Assembly (NCBI GenBank): GCA_964396895.1
Contig: CAYNGJ010000006.1
Coordinates: 99,392-163,391, forward strand
Direction of reading: 5' to 3'
Source of the DNA: UBA2334 sp964396895
Lineage (GTDB): Bacteria > Pseudomonadota > Gammaproteobacteria > Burkholderiales > Burkholderiaceae_C
DNA: 64,000 nt
The position numbers and the translations under genes are program-made. Position 1 is the first letter of the stretch. Each line of letters opens with the position of its first letter. Shown here one piece after another: positions 27,586-35,726 of this stretch. Under the pieces are notes generated by a model, which had not been told where the DNA came from, made no database searches, and worked only from the letters and a program-made list of their open reading frames with translations.

Positions 27586-28233
27586 TCAGCCCGGGGCCAG
27601 CACCGACCATTCCCCATAGACTGGGGCCTGCACTGGCCAGTGCTCGGCCTGCAACTGATCTGCGTCCACAGACCATTGCCGCAGGTGCAGCCAGTGCATG
27701 GCGCGAATCACCCCGGCGTGGGTGATCCACAGGTCGTCCGTCCGGTCGGGGCCGTGGGCGTGGCGGGCGGCCAGGGCCACGCGCTGCACCAAGTCGTGCA
27801 CGCTCTCGCCGCTGTGGCCCACCTGGTGGTGGGCAAAGTCGGTGGCCCAGGCATCGAGTTCGTGGCGTTCAATGTCGTCCCAGGCCAGCCCTTCCCAGCG
27901 GCCAAAGTGCATTTCGGTGAGGCGTTCGTCAAAAATTACGTTCAAATCCGGTTTAAGCGCTTTCAGACATTGGGCCAGTTGCTTGCAGCGTTGTAGCGTG
28001 GAACAACGCACGGTGGCGCTTGATCCTGCCGGGCGTTGGGCCAGCGCGGTGGCCAGGCGTGCGGCGGCCTGTGCAGTGTGCGCGGCTTCGGCGGGCCAGT
28101 CGGTGTGGCCATAGCAGTGGGCGCTGGCTGGGCGTGGGGCGGGGTGGGGTGCGGTGTTGTCTGGTGCCAGCGTGGGCACCACGGGCAGGGCATGCCTGAC
28201 CAGCCACAAGGGGGCGTGGGGTGTGCCGGTCAC
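27586..28233 (-). CDS. cobC: Histidine phosphatase, probable alpha-ribazole phosphatase CobC
   Basis: The 215-residue product has the phosphoglycerate-mutase-like motif LVRHALP near the N terminus (catalytic RH) and the second histidine in WITHAGVIRAMHW. EMHFGRWEGLAWDDIE is the third typical block. The family is broad, but the position eight bases after cobS points to CobC, which removes the 5'-phosphate from alpha-ribazole phosphate or cobalamin phosphate in nucleotide-loop assembly. There is an insertion between the catalytic RHA and the Gly-rich region. Bases 27935-27975 weakly resemble the dispersed repeat. Confidence 0.83.
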   Translation of the reverse strand: MTGTPHAPLWLVRHALPVVPTLAPDNTAPHPAPRPASAHCYGHTDWPAEAAHTAQAAARLATALAQRPAGSSATVRCSTLQRCKQLAQCLKALKPDLNVIFDERLTEMHFGRWEGLAWDDIERHELDAWATDFAHHQVGHSGESVHDLVQRVALAARHAHGPDRTDDLWITHAGVIRAMHWLHLRQWSVDADQLQAEHWPVQAPVYGEWSVLAPG

Positions 28234-28241
28234 GCGGGGAC

Positions 28242-29075
28242 TCAGACCAGGTGGCCCAGCGCGGCCAGCGCGCCCAGCAAGCCGCAGACCTCGGTGATTT
28301 GCTGGGTGGCCCCCAGGCCGTCACCGGTGAAACCGCCCAGCCGCCGGTGCAGCAGGCGGGTCATGTACACCCAGCCCATGGTCGAACAGGCCATCATGCC
28401 GGCCACGACGATCAAATGCGTAGCTGAAAAGCCATATATATAAAGCGCTGAAGCACCAAAAAGCCATAAAAATCCACCCCGCAAGGCGGGGGCGGATATC
28501 TGGTCGGCCAGTGGTTTGGATTTGGAGCCCGCTGCGTCGCCCACATGGGGCAGCAGGCGGATGGTCAGCAAAGGCCAACTGCGCGACACCACATGGGCCA
28601 AGCCCATGACCCCCAGCGCGGCGCCCAGGTGCAGGCTGGCCAGTGCGGCCAGCAGCGCCACCTTGGTCAGCAGGACCAGCACCAGGGCCATGGCACCAAA
28701 CGCACCCACGCGCGAGTCTTTCATGATTTCCAGCGCCCGGTCCCGCTGGTGGCTGCCACCCAAGCCATCGACCACATCGGCCAAGCCGTCTTCGTGGAAC
28801 CCCCCGGTGAGCAGCAGCGTGGCCACGGTGCTGAGCGCCGCGGCCACCAGGGGCGTGTGGGGGGTGGCGGACAGGGCGCCCATGGTGGCGGCAAACACCC
28901 CTGCTGCCACCGCACCCGCCAGCAAACCCATGGCGGGAAAGTGGGCCACGCTGGCGCGCAGCATGGCGGGGCTGTAGCCCACCCAAGCGGCCAGCCTCCC
29001 GGTGATCGGAATGCGGGTGAAAAACTGGACCGCCAGCAGCCAGTGGCGCACACCCTGGGTGAACCAGGCGCTCAT
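28242..29075 (-). CDS. cobS: Adenosylcobinamide-GDP ribazoletransferase CobS
   Basis: CobS is an integral membrane enzyme that joins AdoCbi-GDP and alpha-ribazole to give cobalamin. The 277-residue product has the conserved acidic motif GGFHEDGLADVVDGLGG at about 90-107, QFFTRIP at the N terminus, and several membrane helices. Part of one C-terminal helix (ASALYIYGFSATHLI) is encoded by a copy of the dispersed AT-rich repeat at 28421-28473, as its local base composition shows. It lies ten bases after cobT. Confidence 0.95.
   Translation of the reverse strand: MSAWFTQGVRHWLLAVQFFTRIPITGRLAAWVGYSPAMLRASVAHFPAMGLLAGAVAAGVFAATMGALSATPHTPLVAAALSTVATLLLTGGFHEDGLADVVDGLGGSHQRDRALEIMKDSRVGAFGAMALVLVLLTKVALLAALASLHLGAALGVMGLAHVVSRSWPLLTIRLLPHVGDAAGSKSKPLADQISAPALRGGFLWLFGASALYIYGFSATHLIVVAGMMACSTMGWVYMTRLLHRRLGGFTGDGLGATQQITEVCGLLGALAALGHLV
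28421..28473 (+). repeat. Dispersed AT-rich repeat, copy 2 (inside cobS)
   Basis: The segment runs TAGCTGAAAAGCCATATATA, then TAAAGCGCTGAAGCACC and an A-rich tail. It aligns with the copies at 6197 and 44615. The minus strand reads ASALYIYGFSAT in the cobS frame, similar to APALSSIDYSAT in the ABC transporter copy. Confidence 0.7.
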
Positions 29076-29085
29076 GGCGACGGGC

Positions 29086-30165
29086 TCACACCGGGGTGGC
29101 GTGGCTCACCCCCGCCGACTCGAAACTGGCCATCTCGTTCAGCAGCAAGGCGGCCGATTGCACCAATGGCCAGGCCACGAGGGCCCCCGAGCCTTCGCCC
29201 AGGCGCATTTCCAGGTCCAGCAGGGGCTTTGCCTGCAGGTGGATGAGCATGAGCTTGTGCCCCACCTCGGCCGAGCGGTGGGTGAACACCATGTAGTCGG
29301 CGCAGTGGGAGCGCAGGCCGCGCGCCAGCAGGGCCGCCGCCCCGGCGATGAAGCCATCGACCAGAATGACCCGGCGCTCACTGGCCGCCTGCACCATGGC
29401 ACCGGCCATCATGGCAATTTCGAAACCGCCCATGGCCGTCAGGGCTGCCAGGGGGGTTTTGGCATCGCGGTGTTTGCGGGCCACCTCGAACAGCACACGC
29501 AGTTTGTGGTCCAGCTGTTCGTCGTTGAGGCCGGTGCCCCGACCGACGGCGTCGTCCATGGGCACGCCGCACAGTCTGGCCAGCAGCAGCGACGCGCTGG
29601 AGGTGTTGCCAATCCCCATTTCGCCGAAGGCCACCACATTGCCAGCCAGGTGGCTGACCACGTCCATACCTGCGCTCAGTGCGGCGAGCGTTTGTTGGCC
29701 GGTCATGGCGGGCCCGCGCGCCATGTTGCGGGTGCCAAAGCCGATTTTGCGCCGCAGCAAGGTGGGGGCATGGCTGGGGAGCGTGGGTGTCTCCGGAATG
29801 GCCGAGGCCACACCCGCGTCCACCACCGTCATGCCAAACCCGTGCTGGCGGGCCAGCACGTTCACGGCGGCTCCCCCTTGCAGCATGTTCAGCACCATTT
29901 GCAGTGTCACCGCCTGGGGGTAGGCAGACACCCCCTCGTCGGTCAGCCCGTGGTCGGCGGCGAACACGACCACTTGGGGGTGCTGCAACTGGATGGATGT
30001 GGCTTGCTGGATCAGGCCCATTTGCAGCGCCAATTGTTCGAGCCTGCCCAGCGCGCCCAGGGGCTTGGTTTTGTGGTCCAGCTTGTGTCGCAGTGCTGCT
30101 TCCAGCCGGACGTTGGCGGTGGAGGCCACCGGGGGCATCTTCATGGCGTGGGTGTCTGAGGTCAT
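29086..30165 (-). CDS. cobT: Nicotinate-nucleotide--dimethylbenzimidazole phosphoribosyltransferase CobT
   Basis: CobT makes alpha-ribazole 5'-phosphate from nicotinate mononucleotide and a lower-ligand base. The 359-residue product has the family segments TKPLGALGRLE, VVVFAADHGLTDEGVSAYP, EMGIGNTSSAS and the C-terminal RLGEGSGAL with the catalytic glutamate. The length is normal. It overlaps the ilvA stop by four bases, so it is co-transcribed with threonine dehydratase. cobU and the corrin-ring genes are not in the window, so this may be a salvage or nucleotide-loop module. Confidence 0.95.
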   Translation of the reverse strand: MTSDTHAMKMPPVASTANVRLEAALRHKLDHKTKPLGALGRLEQLALQMGLIQQATSIQLQHPQVVVFAADHGLTDEGVSAYPQAVTLQMVLNMLQGGAAVNVLARQHGFGMTVVDAGVASAIPETPTLPSHAPTLLRRKIGFGTRNMARGPAMTGQQTLAALSAGMDVVSHLAGNVVAFGEMGIGNTSSASLLLARLCGVPMDDAVGRGTGLNDEQLDHKLRVLFEVARKHRDAKTPLAALTAMGGFEIAMMAGAMVQAASERRVILVDGFIAGAAALLARGLRSHCADYMVFTHRSAEVGHKLMLIHLQAKPLLDLEMRLGEGSGALVAWPLVQSAALLLNEMASFESAGVSHATPV

Positions 30166-31763
30166 GGCTGGCGCGCCGTTGGGCGCAAAAACAACTGGTA
30201 AACAGGGTTGGCGGTTTCCTCCACACAGGGGTAGCCCAGGGTGGTCAGAAATTCGGCGAAGGCAGCGTCGTCGGACGGGGGAACCTGCAAGCCCACCAGG
30301 ATGCGGCCATAGTCCGCCCCCTGGTTGCGGTAATGAAAGAGGCTGATGTTCCAGCTGGGCCGCATGAGGCTGAGGAACTTCATCAGCGCACCGGGGCGCT
30401 CTGGGAACACAAAGCGCAGCAGGCGCTCGTCCTGCGCCAGGGATGAGGGGCCGCCCACCATGTGGCGCACGTGTTCTTTGGCCAGGTCGTCATGCGTCAG
30501 GTCCAGTGCCTGAAAGCCGTGCTCGCCGAACACCCGCGCAATGTGGGTGCTTTCGCCTTTGGTGCGGGTGCTCAGGCCCACAAACACATGGGCCTGGTGC
30601 TGGTCGCTGATGCGGTAATTGAACTCGGTCACGTTGTGGGGGCCGGTGCCACCGTCGGCGCTGGGCAGGTTGCCGATCAGTTCGCAAAAGCGGCGAAAAC
30701 TGCCGCGTTCTTCGGGCAGGGTGACGGCGAACAGGGCTTCGCGCTCTTCGCCCACCTCGGCGCGCTCGGCCACAAAGCGCAGCCGGTCAAAGTTCATGTT
30801 GGCGCCGCACAGGATGGCCGCATAGGTTTCCCCGTGGGTGCCGCGCTCTGCCACGTACTGCTTGATGGCGGCCACCGCCAAGGCACCTGCGGGTTCCACG
30901 ATGCTGCGGGTGTCCACAAACACGTCCTTGATGGCGGCACACACGGCGTCGGTGTCCACGGTCATGAATTCGTCCACCAGGCCGCTGGCAATGCGGAAGG
31001 TTTCTTCCCCCACCAGCTTCACGGCCGTGCCATCGGAGAACAGGCCCACGTCGGCCAGCGTGACGCGGTGGCCTGCATTCACCGATTGCATCATGGCGTC
31101 GGAATCGTTCATCTGCACACCGATCACCCGGATGTCTGGCCGCACCGCCTTGATGTAGTTGGCCACACCCGAAATGAGGCCCCCGCCACCGATGGCCACA
31201 AAAACCGCATCCAGCTTCTGCGTCCCCAGGCCTTGCAGCTGGCGCAGGATTTCCATGGCGATGGTGCCCTGGCCAGCGATCACGTCGGGGTCGTCAAAGG
31301 GGTGGACAAAGGTCAGTCCCTCAGCCTCTTGCAGGTGGACGGCGTGGTGGTAGGCGTCGGTGTAGCTGTCGCCGTGCAACACCACTTCACCGCCCAGGGT
31401 TTTGACGGCATCCACCTTCAACTGTGGCGTGGTGGTGGGCATCACGATGACCGCCCGCGTACCCAGCTTGGCCGCGCTCATGGCCACACCCTGGGCGTGG
31501 TTGCCCGCAGAGGCGCAGATGACGCCGCGCGCCAGCTGCGCGGGTGACAGGTGGGCCATCTTGTTGTAGGCACCGCGCAGCTTGAAGCTGAAAACCGGCT
31601 GCTGGTCTTCGCGTTTCAGCAGCACGGTGTTGTCCAAGCGCTTGCTCAGCGCACGCGCAGGCTCCAGTGCGGACTCCACGGCCACGTCGTAAACCCGGGC
31701 GGTGAGGATTTTTTTCAGGTAGTCCAGCGGACCAATGGGGGGGTGGCTTGCGTGCTCGCTCAT
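30162..31763 (-). CDS. ilvA: Threonine dehydratase (biosynthetic) IlvA
   Basis: IlvA deaminates threonine to 2-oxobutanoate, the first step to isoleucine, using pyridoxal phosphate. The 533-residue product has the PLP lysine in FSFKLRGAYNKM, the glycine-rich phosphate loop in AIGGGGLISG, and two C-terminal ACT-like regulatory regions (about 340-520) of the long, allosterically inhibited form. The start at 31763 has AGGA six bases upstream. The frame stays open upstream through the terminator hairpin at 31798-31830, but a start there is unlikely. Confidence 0.95.
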   Translation of the reverse strand: MSEHASHPPIGPLDYLKKILTARVYDVAVESALEPARALSKRLDNTVLLKREDQQPVFSFKLRGAYNKMAHLSPAQLARGVICASAGNHAQGVAMSAAKLGTRAVIVMPTTTPQLKVDAVKTLGGEVVLHGDSYTDAYHHAVHLQEAEGLTFVHPFDDPDVIAGQGTIAMEILRQLQGLGTQKLDAVFVAIGGGGLISGVANYIKAVRPDIRVIGVQMNDSDAMMQSVNAGHRVTLADVGLFSDGTAVKLVGEETFRIASGLVDEFMTVDTDAVCAAIKDVFVDTRSIVEPAGALAVAAIKQYVAERGTHGETYAAILCGANMNFDRLRFVAERAEVGEEREALFAVTLPEERGSFRRFCELIGNLPSADGGTGPHNVTEFNYRISDQHQAHVFVGLSTRTKGESTHIARVFGEHGFQALDLTHDDLAKEHVRHMVGGPSSLAQDERLLRFVFPERPGALMKFLSLMRPSWNISLFHYRNQGADYGRILVGLQVPPSDDAAFAEFLTTLGYPCVEETANPVYQLFLRPTARQP

Positions 31764-31797
31764 GGTGATTCCTATCGGGCAATCATATTCGGCGGGC

Positions 31798-31830
31798 AAA
31801 AAAAAGCCCCAAGTCGCAAGACTTGGGGCT
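31798..31830 (-). terminator. Intrinsic terminator 34 bases before ilvA (possible attenuator)
   Basis: On the minus strand a perfect 11-bp stem (AGCCCCAAGTC pairing with GACTTGGGGCT around a TTGC loop) is followed by eight T residues. It points towards ilvA. No minus-strand protein gene lies between it and the divergent OsmC gene, so it sits in the ilvA leader rather than after a gene. Confidence 0.75.
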
Positions 31831-32044
31831 GAATCCACCAATATCGGAAAGGTGGAGGAGACAACTGGCGTTTCAGCAGGTGCTGCGGTGGACCAAGGCC
31901 AACCGCCCATGCACATCAGCGAAACTTACAATGAATGCTACAGCAGCCAATGCTGCAACGCAACATCCTTTGTCGCAGAGTGACAGCTGCGCGACAGCAT
32001 TGGGGATGTTCCTCTAACTTTTCGCGAACAAAGGCACACATTTC

Positions 32045-32500
32045 ATGGAATGCACCGTCAGTTGGACCGGCCACAGTGGAACCCGCTCGGCCATGGGCTT
32101 TGTCGCAGAAACCGGCAGCGGCCATGTGTTGGCCATGGACGGCGCCCCCGACGCCGTCAAGCCGGAAAACGGCGGTGCCAACCTGGCACCCCGGCCCATG
32201 GAAACCGTGCTGGCCGGAACAGGTGGTTGCACCGCCTACGACGTGGTGCTCATCCTCAAGCGGGGCCGCCATGACGTGCAGGGCTGCAGTGTCAAGCTGA
32301 CCAGTGAACGTGCGGAAACCGAACCCAAGGTGTTCACGCGCATCCACATGCATTTCACCGTCACCGGCAAATGCATTCCCCCCGCTGCCGTGGAGCGGGC
32401 CATTGCCATGAGCCACGAGAAATACTGCTCGGCCAGTATCATGCTGGGCAAAACGGCGGACATCACCACGAGCTTTGACTTGGTGGCCTTGTCCGCATAA
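32045..32500 (+). CDS. OsmC/Ohr family protein
   Basis: The product (151 residues) belongs to the OsmC superfamily (YhfA-like branch): MECTVSWTGHSGTRSAMGF at the start and the helix MLGKTADITTSFDLV at the end. The two redox-active cysteines are visible in GTGGCTAYDVV (about residue 62) and KYCSAS (about 127). OsmC-type proteins reduce organic hydroperoxides; the YhfA branch is less well characterised. The gene faces ilvA across a 281-base gap and converges on coq7. The ribosome-binding site is a weak AAAGG eleven bases upstream. Confidence 0.88.
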   Translation: MECTVSWTGHSGTRSAMGFVAETGSGHVLAMDGAPDAVKPENGGANLAPRPMETVLAGTGGCTAYDVVLILKRGRHDVQGCSVKLTSERAETEPKVFTRIHMHFTVTGKCIPPAAVERAIAMSHEKYCSASIMLGKTADITTSFDLVALSA

Positions 32501-32541
32501 CAGGCGCTTGGCCGACGTGCGGCAGCCCGGTCAGCGTGCGC

Positions 32542-33186
32542 TCACAGCCTGTGGGCCACCGTGGTCATGACCTTGGCAGCGACTTTCATGGCCAGCTTGG
32601 CGGGGAGAGGCAACTCAGCGGCTCCAGCTTGCAGGGCCTCGCGGGCGTGCCGGGCTTCGTCGTCCCGCATGTGCGCCACCACCGCCAGTGACTCGGTGTC
32701 CCCGGCAGGCAAGCGGTCCAGGTGGCTGGCGAGGTGCGCTTCCACCTGCCGCTCGGTTTCCACCACAAACCCCAAGCTGACCCGCTCTCCCATGCGGCTG
32801 GCCAGCAGCCCCAAGGCAAATGCACCGGCATACCACACAGGGTTCAGCAGCGAGGGGCGGCTGTTCAGTGCACGAAGCCGGTCACTGGTCCATGCCAAAT
32901 GGTCGGTTTCTTCCCGGCCCGCCACCTCCATGTGATGGGCCAGGGCCGTGTTTCGGGAAAACACGCGCGCACCCAACGCCTGCGAGGTGTACAGCGCTTG
33001 CGCGCACACTTCCCCCACATGGTTCACCCGCATCAACCCACCAGCGAGGGCTTTGTCCTCATCGGACAAAGGCACGGGTATCGCGGTGGCTTCACCCACG
33101 GTCGGGCAGCGCCGTGACGCATGCTGGTCGGCAAACAAGGTCCGCAAGGCAGCATCTGCGGCCATCAAGAGTGGGTCTGTCTTCAT
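32542..33186 (-). CDS. coq7: Ubiquinone C6 hydroxylase Coq7 (diiron monooxygenase)
   Basis: Coq7 (CLK-1) hydroxylates demethoxyubiquinone with O2. The 214-residue product has diiron ligands in EVCAQALYTSQ, EETDHLAW, ETERQVEAHL and DDEARHARE. The length is typical. Betaproteobacteria often use Coq7 instead of UbiF. In this window an O2-independent set (ubiU-ubiV-ubiT) is also present, so the cell appears able to hydroxylate the ring both with and without O2. It is divergent from porin 1 across 277 bases. Confidence 0.95.
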   Translation of the reverse strand: MKTDPLLMAADAALRTLFADQHASRRCPTVGEATAIPVPLSDEDKALAGGLMRVNHVGEVCAQALYTSQALGARVFSRNTALAHHMEVAGREETDHLAWTSDRLRALNSRPSLLNPVWYAGAFALGLLASRMGERVSLGFVVETERQVEAHLASHLDRLPAGDTESLAVVAHMRDDEARHAREALQAGAAELPLPAKLAMKVAAKVMTTVAHRL

Positions 33187-33283
33187 CCGTCAATTGTCGG
33201 GCGCTTCACCGTCTTGTGCTGAGCATTCCCGCATGGCTGTTGTGGCTGTGCTTGCTGGGTTGAAGTCGGGTGGGTCCAGCAAC

Positions 33284-33300
33284 TGCACCAAAATGGTGCC
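33284..33300. promoter_or_regulatory. Palindrome resembling an NtrC-type site upstream of porin 1
   Basis: TGCACCA-AAA-TGGTGCC is a 17-base inverted repeat with one mismatch to perfect symmetry. It has the shape of enterobacterial NtrC sites (TGCACCA-N3-TGGTGCA). It sits about 165-180 bases before the porin 1 start, in the divergent coq7/porin region. No -24/-12 promoter was found next to it, so the regulator is not established. Confidence 0.4.
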
Positions 33301-33463
33301 ATGTTGTGGTCTTGCAACGAATCATGCCTCGACAGGGCGAAAAATCCGCTGGTTTGCTGGCGAGGGGCGCAACCTTCTGGTGCAATAGGCACAACTTCCC
33401 AAACGGAGGTTGGCTTTAGGGCCACGCCCAACGCCTCGTTTTTCAACCTTGGAGAAACTCTCA

Positions 33464-34426
33464 ATGAAAAAGACCCTGATTGCCCTGGCCGCTGTTGCGT
33501 TGTCCGGCGCCGCTTTCGCTCAATCTTCCGTGACCCTGTACGGCGTGGCCGACATGGCTGTTGGCAAGTCCAACGCCGCTGGTCTGGGCCTGGCGAACGA
33601 CAAGTTCCAAGCCATCACCTCCAACGTGCTGAACAACGGCACCAGCCGTTTCGGTTTCCGTGGCACTGAAGACCTCGGCGGTGGCCTGAAGGCTGGCTTT
33701 AACTTCGAAGCAGGCATTTCCCTGGCAACTGGCGCTGGCAACTTCAGCGGTGGCCAAATGTTCTCCCGCGCTGCCAACATGTCCCTGATGGGCGGTTTCG
33801 GTGAAATCCGCGCTGGCCGTTCTTTGACACCTTCTTTCTACAGCGTTGCCTCTTGGGAACTGACTGGTACCGCCAACTACTCCGCAGTGGCCAACCAGTT
33901 CAGCTTTGCTGGCGCTGGTCCACGTGACAGCGGCCTGGTCATGTACCGTTCCCCCAGCTTCGGCGGCCTGACCGTTGACCTGGGCACCGTGCTGGCTGGC
34001 AACAACGTGTACACCGGTGGCGTGCCCGCCACTGGCAAGTCCAAGGCTGATCTGGCTGTGACCTACAAAGCCGGTCCTGCGACCGCTTCTTTGGCCTACA
34101 ACAAAGTCAGCGGTGCTGTGAAGAACGTTGCTCTGGGCGGTAAGTACGACTTCGGCGGTTTCGCCGTTGCTGCTTCCTACCAGGATCCAGCTGGCGTGAA
34201 GAAAGGTTTCACTTTGGGCGTGTCCGCTCCTGTGGGCCCTGTCACCCTGACGGCTGACATTGCACGTGCCACCGACACCGCCAACAAGAACACCGACTTC
34301 GTGTTGGAAGCCAAGTACGCCCTGTCCAAGCGCACATTCGCCTACGGCGTGTTCATGCGTGACGGCGCCCTGGCTGGCGGCAAGAACGTGAACGGCTACG
34401 CCGTTGGTCTGCGCCACAACTTCTGA
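33464..34426 (+). CDS. Outer-membrane general porin (Gram-negative porin family)
   Basis: The 320-residue product has a signal peptide (MKKTLIALAAVALSGAAFAQ) followed by SSVTLYGVADMAVG, the usual first strand of betaproteobacterial trimeric porins. SRFGFRGTEDLGGGLKAGFN lies near the first loop and it ends in a terminal aromatic residue (RHNF), as needed for outer-membrane assembly. Codon use is highly biased towards abundant tRNAs, consistent with strong expression. GGAG lies nine bases before the ATG. A clear terminator follows at 34464. It is convergent with a second porin. Confidence 0.95.
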   Translation: MKKTLIALAAVALSGAAFAQSSVTLYGVADMAVGKSNAAGLGLANDKFQAITSNVLNNGTSRFGFRGTEDLGGGLKAGFNFEAGISLATGAGNFSGGQMFSRAANMSLMGGFGEIRAGRSLTPSFYSVASWELTGTANYSAVANQFSFAGAGPRDSGLVMYRSPSFGGLTVDLGTVLAGNNVYTGGVPATGKSKADLAVTYKAGPATASLAYNKVSGAVKNVALGGKYDFGGFAVAASYQDPAGVKKGFTLGVSAPVGPVTLTADIARATDTANKNTDFVLEAKYALSKRTFAYGVFMRDGALAGGKNVNGYAVGLRHNF

Positions 34427-34463
34427 TCGAATGGCTGGGTGACCAGCCGTTGATCTATAGTTA

Positions 34464-34497
34464 AAAAAACCACCCAACGAAAGTTGGGTGGTTTTTT
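34464..34497 (+). terminator. Terminator of porin 1
   Basis: The stem AACCACCCAAC/GTTGGGTGGTT with a GAAA loop is followed by six T residues about 40 bases after the stop codon. The A-tract on the left lets it work in both directions. Confidence 0.9.
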
Positions 34498-34736
34498 GCT
34501 TTTTGGGTGATGTTTGGGTGGTCATTGGTTTTCGGGCAGGGGGCTTTGCTTCGCATCAGCAAGCGCTGTGCTTCGGGGGTTGCCCACTGCATGGGTGGTT
34601 GACGGTGCTGTAACGCATCCCCCCTGTGCGCTTACTACTGGCCCTGTGAAACACGCTGTGCAGCGGTGCGCAGGTGGGGTGGGCCTATGAGGGTGTTGGT
34701 CAATCCGAGTCCATCGGTTGAACACGGTGCAGACGA

Positions 34737-34769
34737 AAAAAAACCTGCCCACAGGTGTGGGCAGGTTTT
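34737..34769 (-). terminator. Terminator of porin 2
   Basis: The inverted repeat AACCTGCCCACA/TGTGGGCAGGTT ends on the minus strand in a T-tract (A8 on the plus strand at 34737-34744). It lies about 30 bases after the porin 2 stop codon. Confidence 0.88.
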
Positions 34770-34796
34770 ATAACCTTGAAGATGACGTGTTCTGGA

Positions 34797-35726
34797 TCAG
34801 AACTTGTGGTTAATGCCCACAGCGTACACATCGCGGTCAGGTTGGCCGTTGGAGGCCTTCACGCTCTCTGCGCGGATACCAGCGTACACGGTGGTGCGCT
34901 TGGACAGGGAGTAAGCCGCTGCCACGCCGAAGGCGCTGTTGGTCTGGCCACCGTTGGGCTTGGACGCAGCGTAGCCCACGGACAGGGTCATGGCGCTGGA
35001 CAGGGGAACGTCAGCACCGATTTGGTAGGAGTTGACTTTCACGCCTGCGCCGGTGGGCTTGGTGTTGTACACGCTGGCCAGCAGCTTGGCCTTGCCCAAG
35101 TCGTAGGAACCATTGATCATGGTGCCCTTTTGGCCGGTGCCCTTGTCGTTTTCGTAGCCCACGCCAGCGTAGATGGGACCAGCGGTGTAGGTCAAGTTGA
35201 AGGCGGAAACTTTGTTTGCGCCATTGTTGGAGTTGCCATTCAACTGGGTGCTGACGGCGGCGTTGAAGCCGTTCATGTCAGGCGTGGCGTAGTACAACTG
35301 GGCAGCAGCGGTGCCGGTGTAGCTGTTCAGCCACACGCCATTGGCGGACAAAGCGGAGTCGAAGCCGCTGTTGGCTGCGCCGAACATGTCGTCCAGTGCG
35401 TTCCAGCTCTTGCCCAGTTTGACGGTGCCGAAACCGCCGGACACGCCCACATTGGCTTGACGGTCGAACAGGGTGCCTTTGACCGCGCCGTTGCCCAGGT
35501 CAATGCCAGATTCGAGGTTGAAGTTGGCTTTCAAGCCGCCGCCCAGGTCTTCAGAGCCTTTCACACCCCAGCGGCTGGTGTTCACGCCACCGGAGACGGC
35601 CATGACTTTGCCGCCTTTGACTTTGCCAACCCAAATGTCAGCAATGCCGTACAGGGTCACGGAAGATTGTGCGGAAGCAGCGCTGACGGCGGCCAGGGCG
35701 GCCAGGGCGATGAGGGATTTTTTCAT
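34797..35726 (-). CDS. Outer-membrane general porin, second copy
   Basis: The product (309 residues) has the signal peptide MKKSLIALAALAAVSAASAQ, the first strand SSVTLYGIADIWVG, an SRWGVKGSEDLGGGLKANFN motif and the C-terminal INHKF ending in phenylalanine. It is related to porin 1 at both ends but differs in the loops, so it is a paralogue with different specificity and not a recent duplicate. AAGGA lies seven bases before the ATG. The upstream region shares TGCRCCA-type palindromic elements with porin 1. Confidence 0.95.
   Translation of the reverse strand: MKKSLIALAALAAVSAASAQSSVTLYGIADIWVGKVKGGKVMAVSGGVNTSRWGVKGSEDLGGGLKANFNLESGIDLGNGAVKGTLFDRQANVGVSGGFGTVKLGKSWNALDDMFGAANSGFDSALSANGVWLNSYTGTAAAQLYYATPDMNGFNAAVSTQLNGNSNNGANKVSAFNLTYTAGPIYAGVGYENDKGTGQKGTMINGSYDLGKAKLLASVYNTKPTGAGVKVNSYQIGADVPLSSAMTLSVGYAASKPNGGQTNSAFGVAAAYSLSKRTTVYAGIRAESVKASNGQPDRDVYAVGINHKF

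Larger units (their letters stand above)
34427..34796. other. Intergenic region between two convergent porin genes
   Basis: This 370-base gap holds the two porin terminators (34464-34497 and 34737-34769) and about 240 bases between them. I see no convincing gene or RNA in that middle part; a 76-codon open frame there has no ribosome-binding site or recognisable motif. Confidence 0.6.

Noticed and set aside
31931..32017. A 28-codon plus-strand frame just before the OsmC-family gene
   Set aside because: It has no ribosome-binding site, is Ala/Thr-rich without motif, and lies in the likely promoter region of ilvA and the OsmC gene.
34522..34752. A 76-codon frame between the porin terminators
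   Set aside because: It starts inside a terminator stem, has no ribosome-binding site and no recognisable motif.
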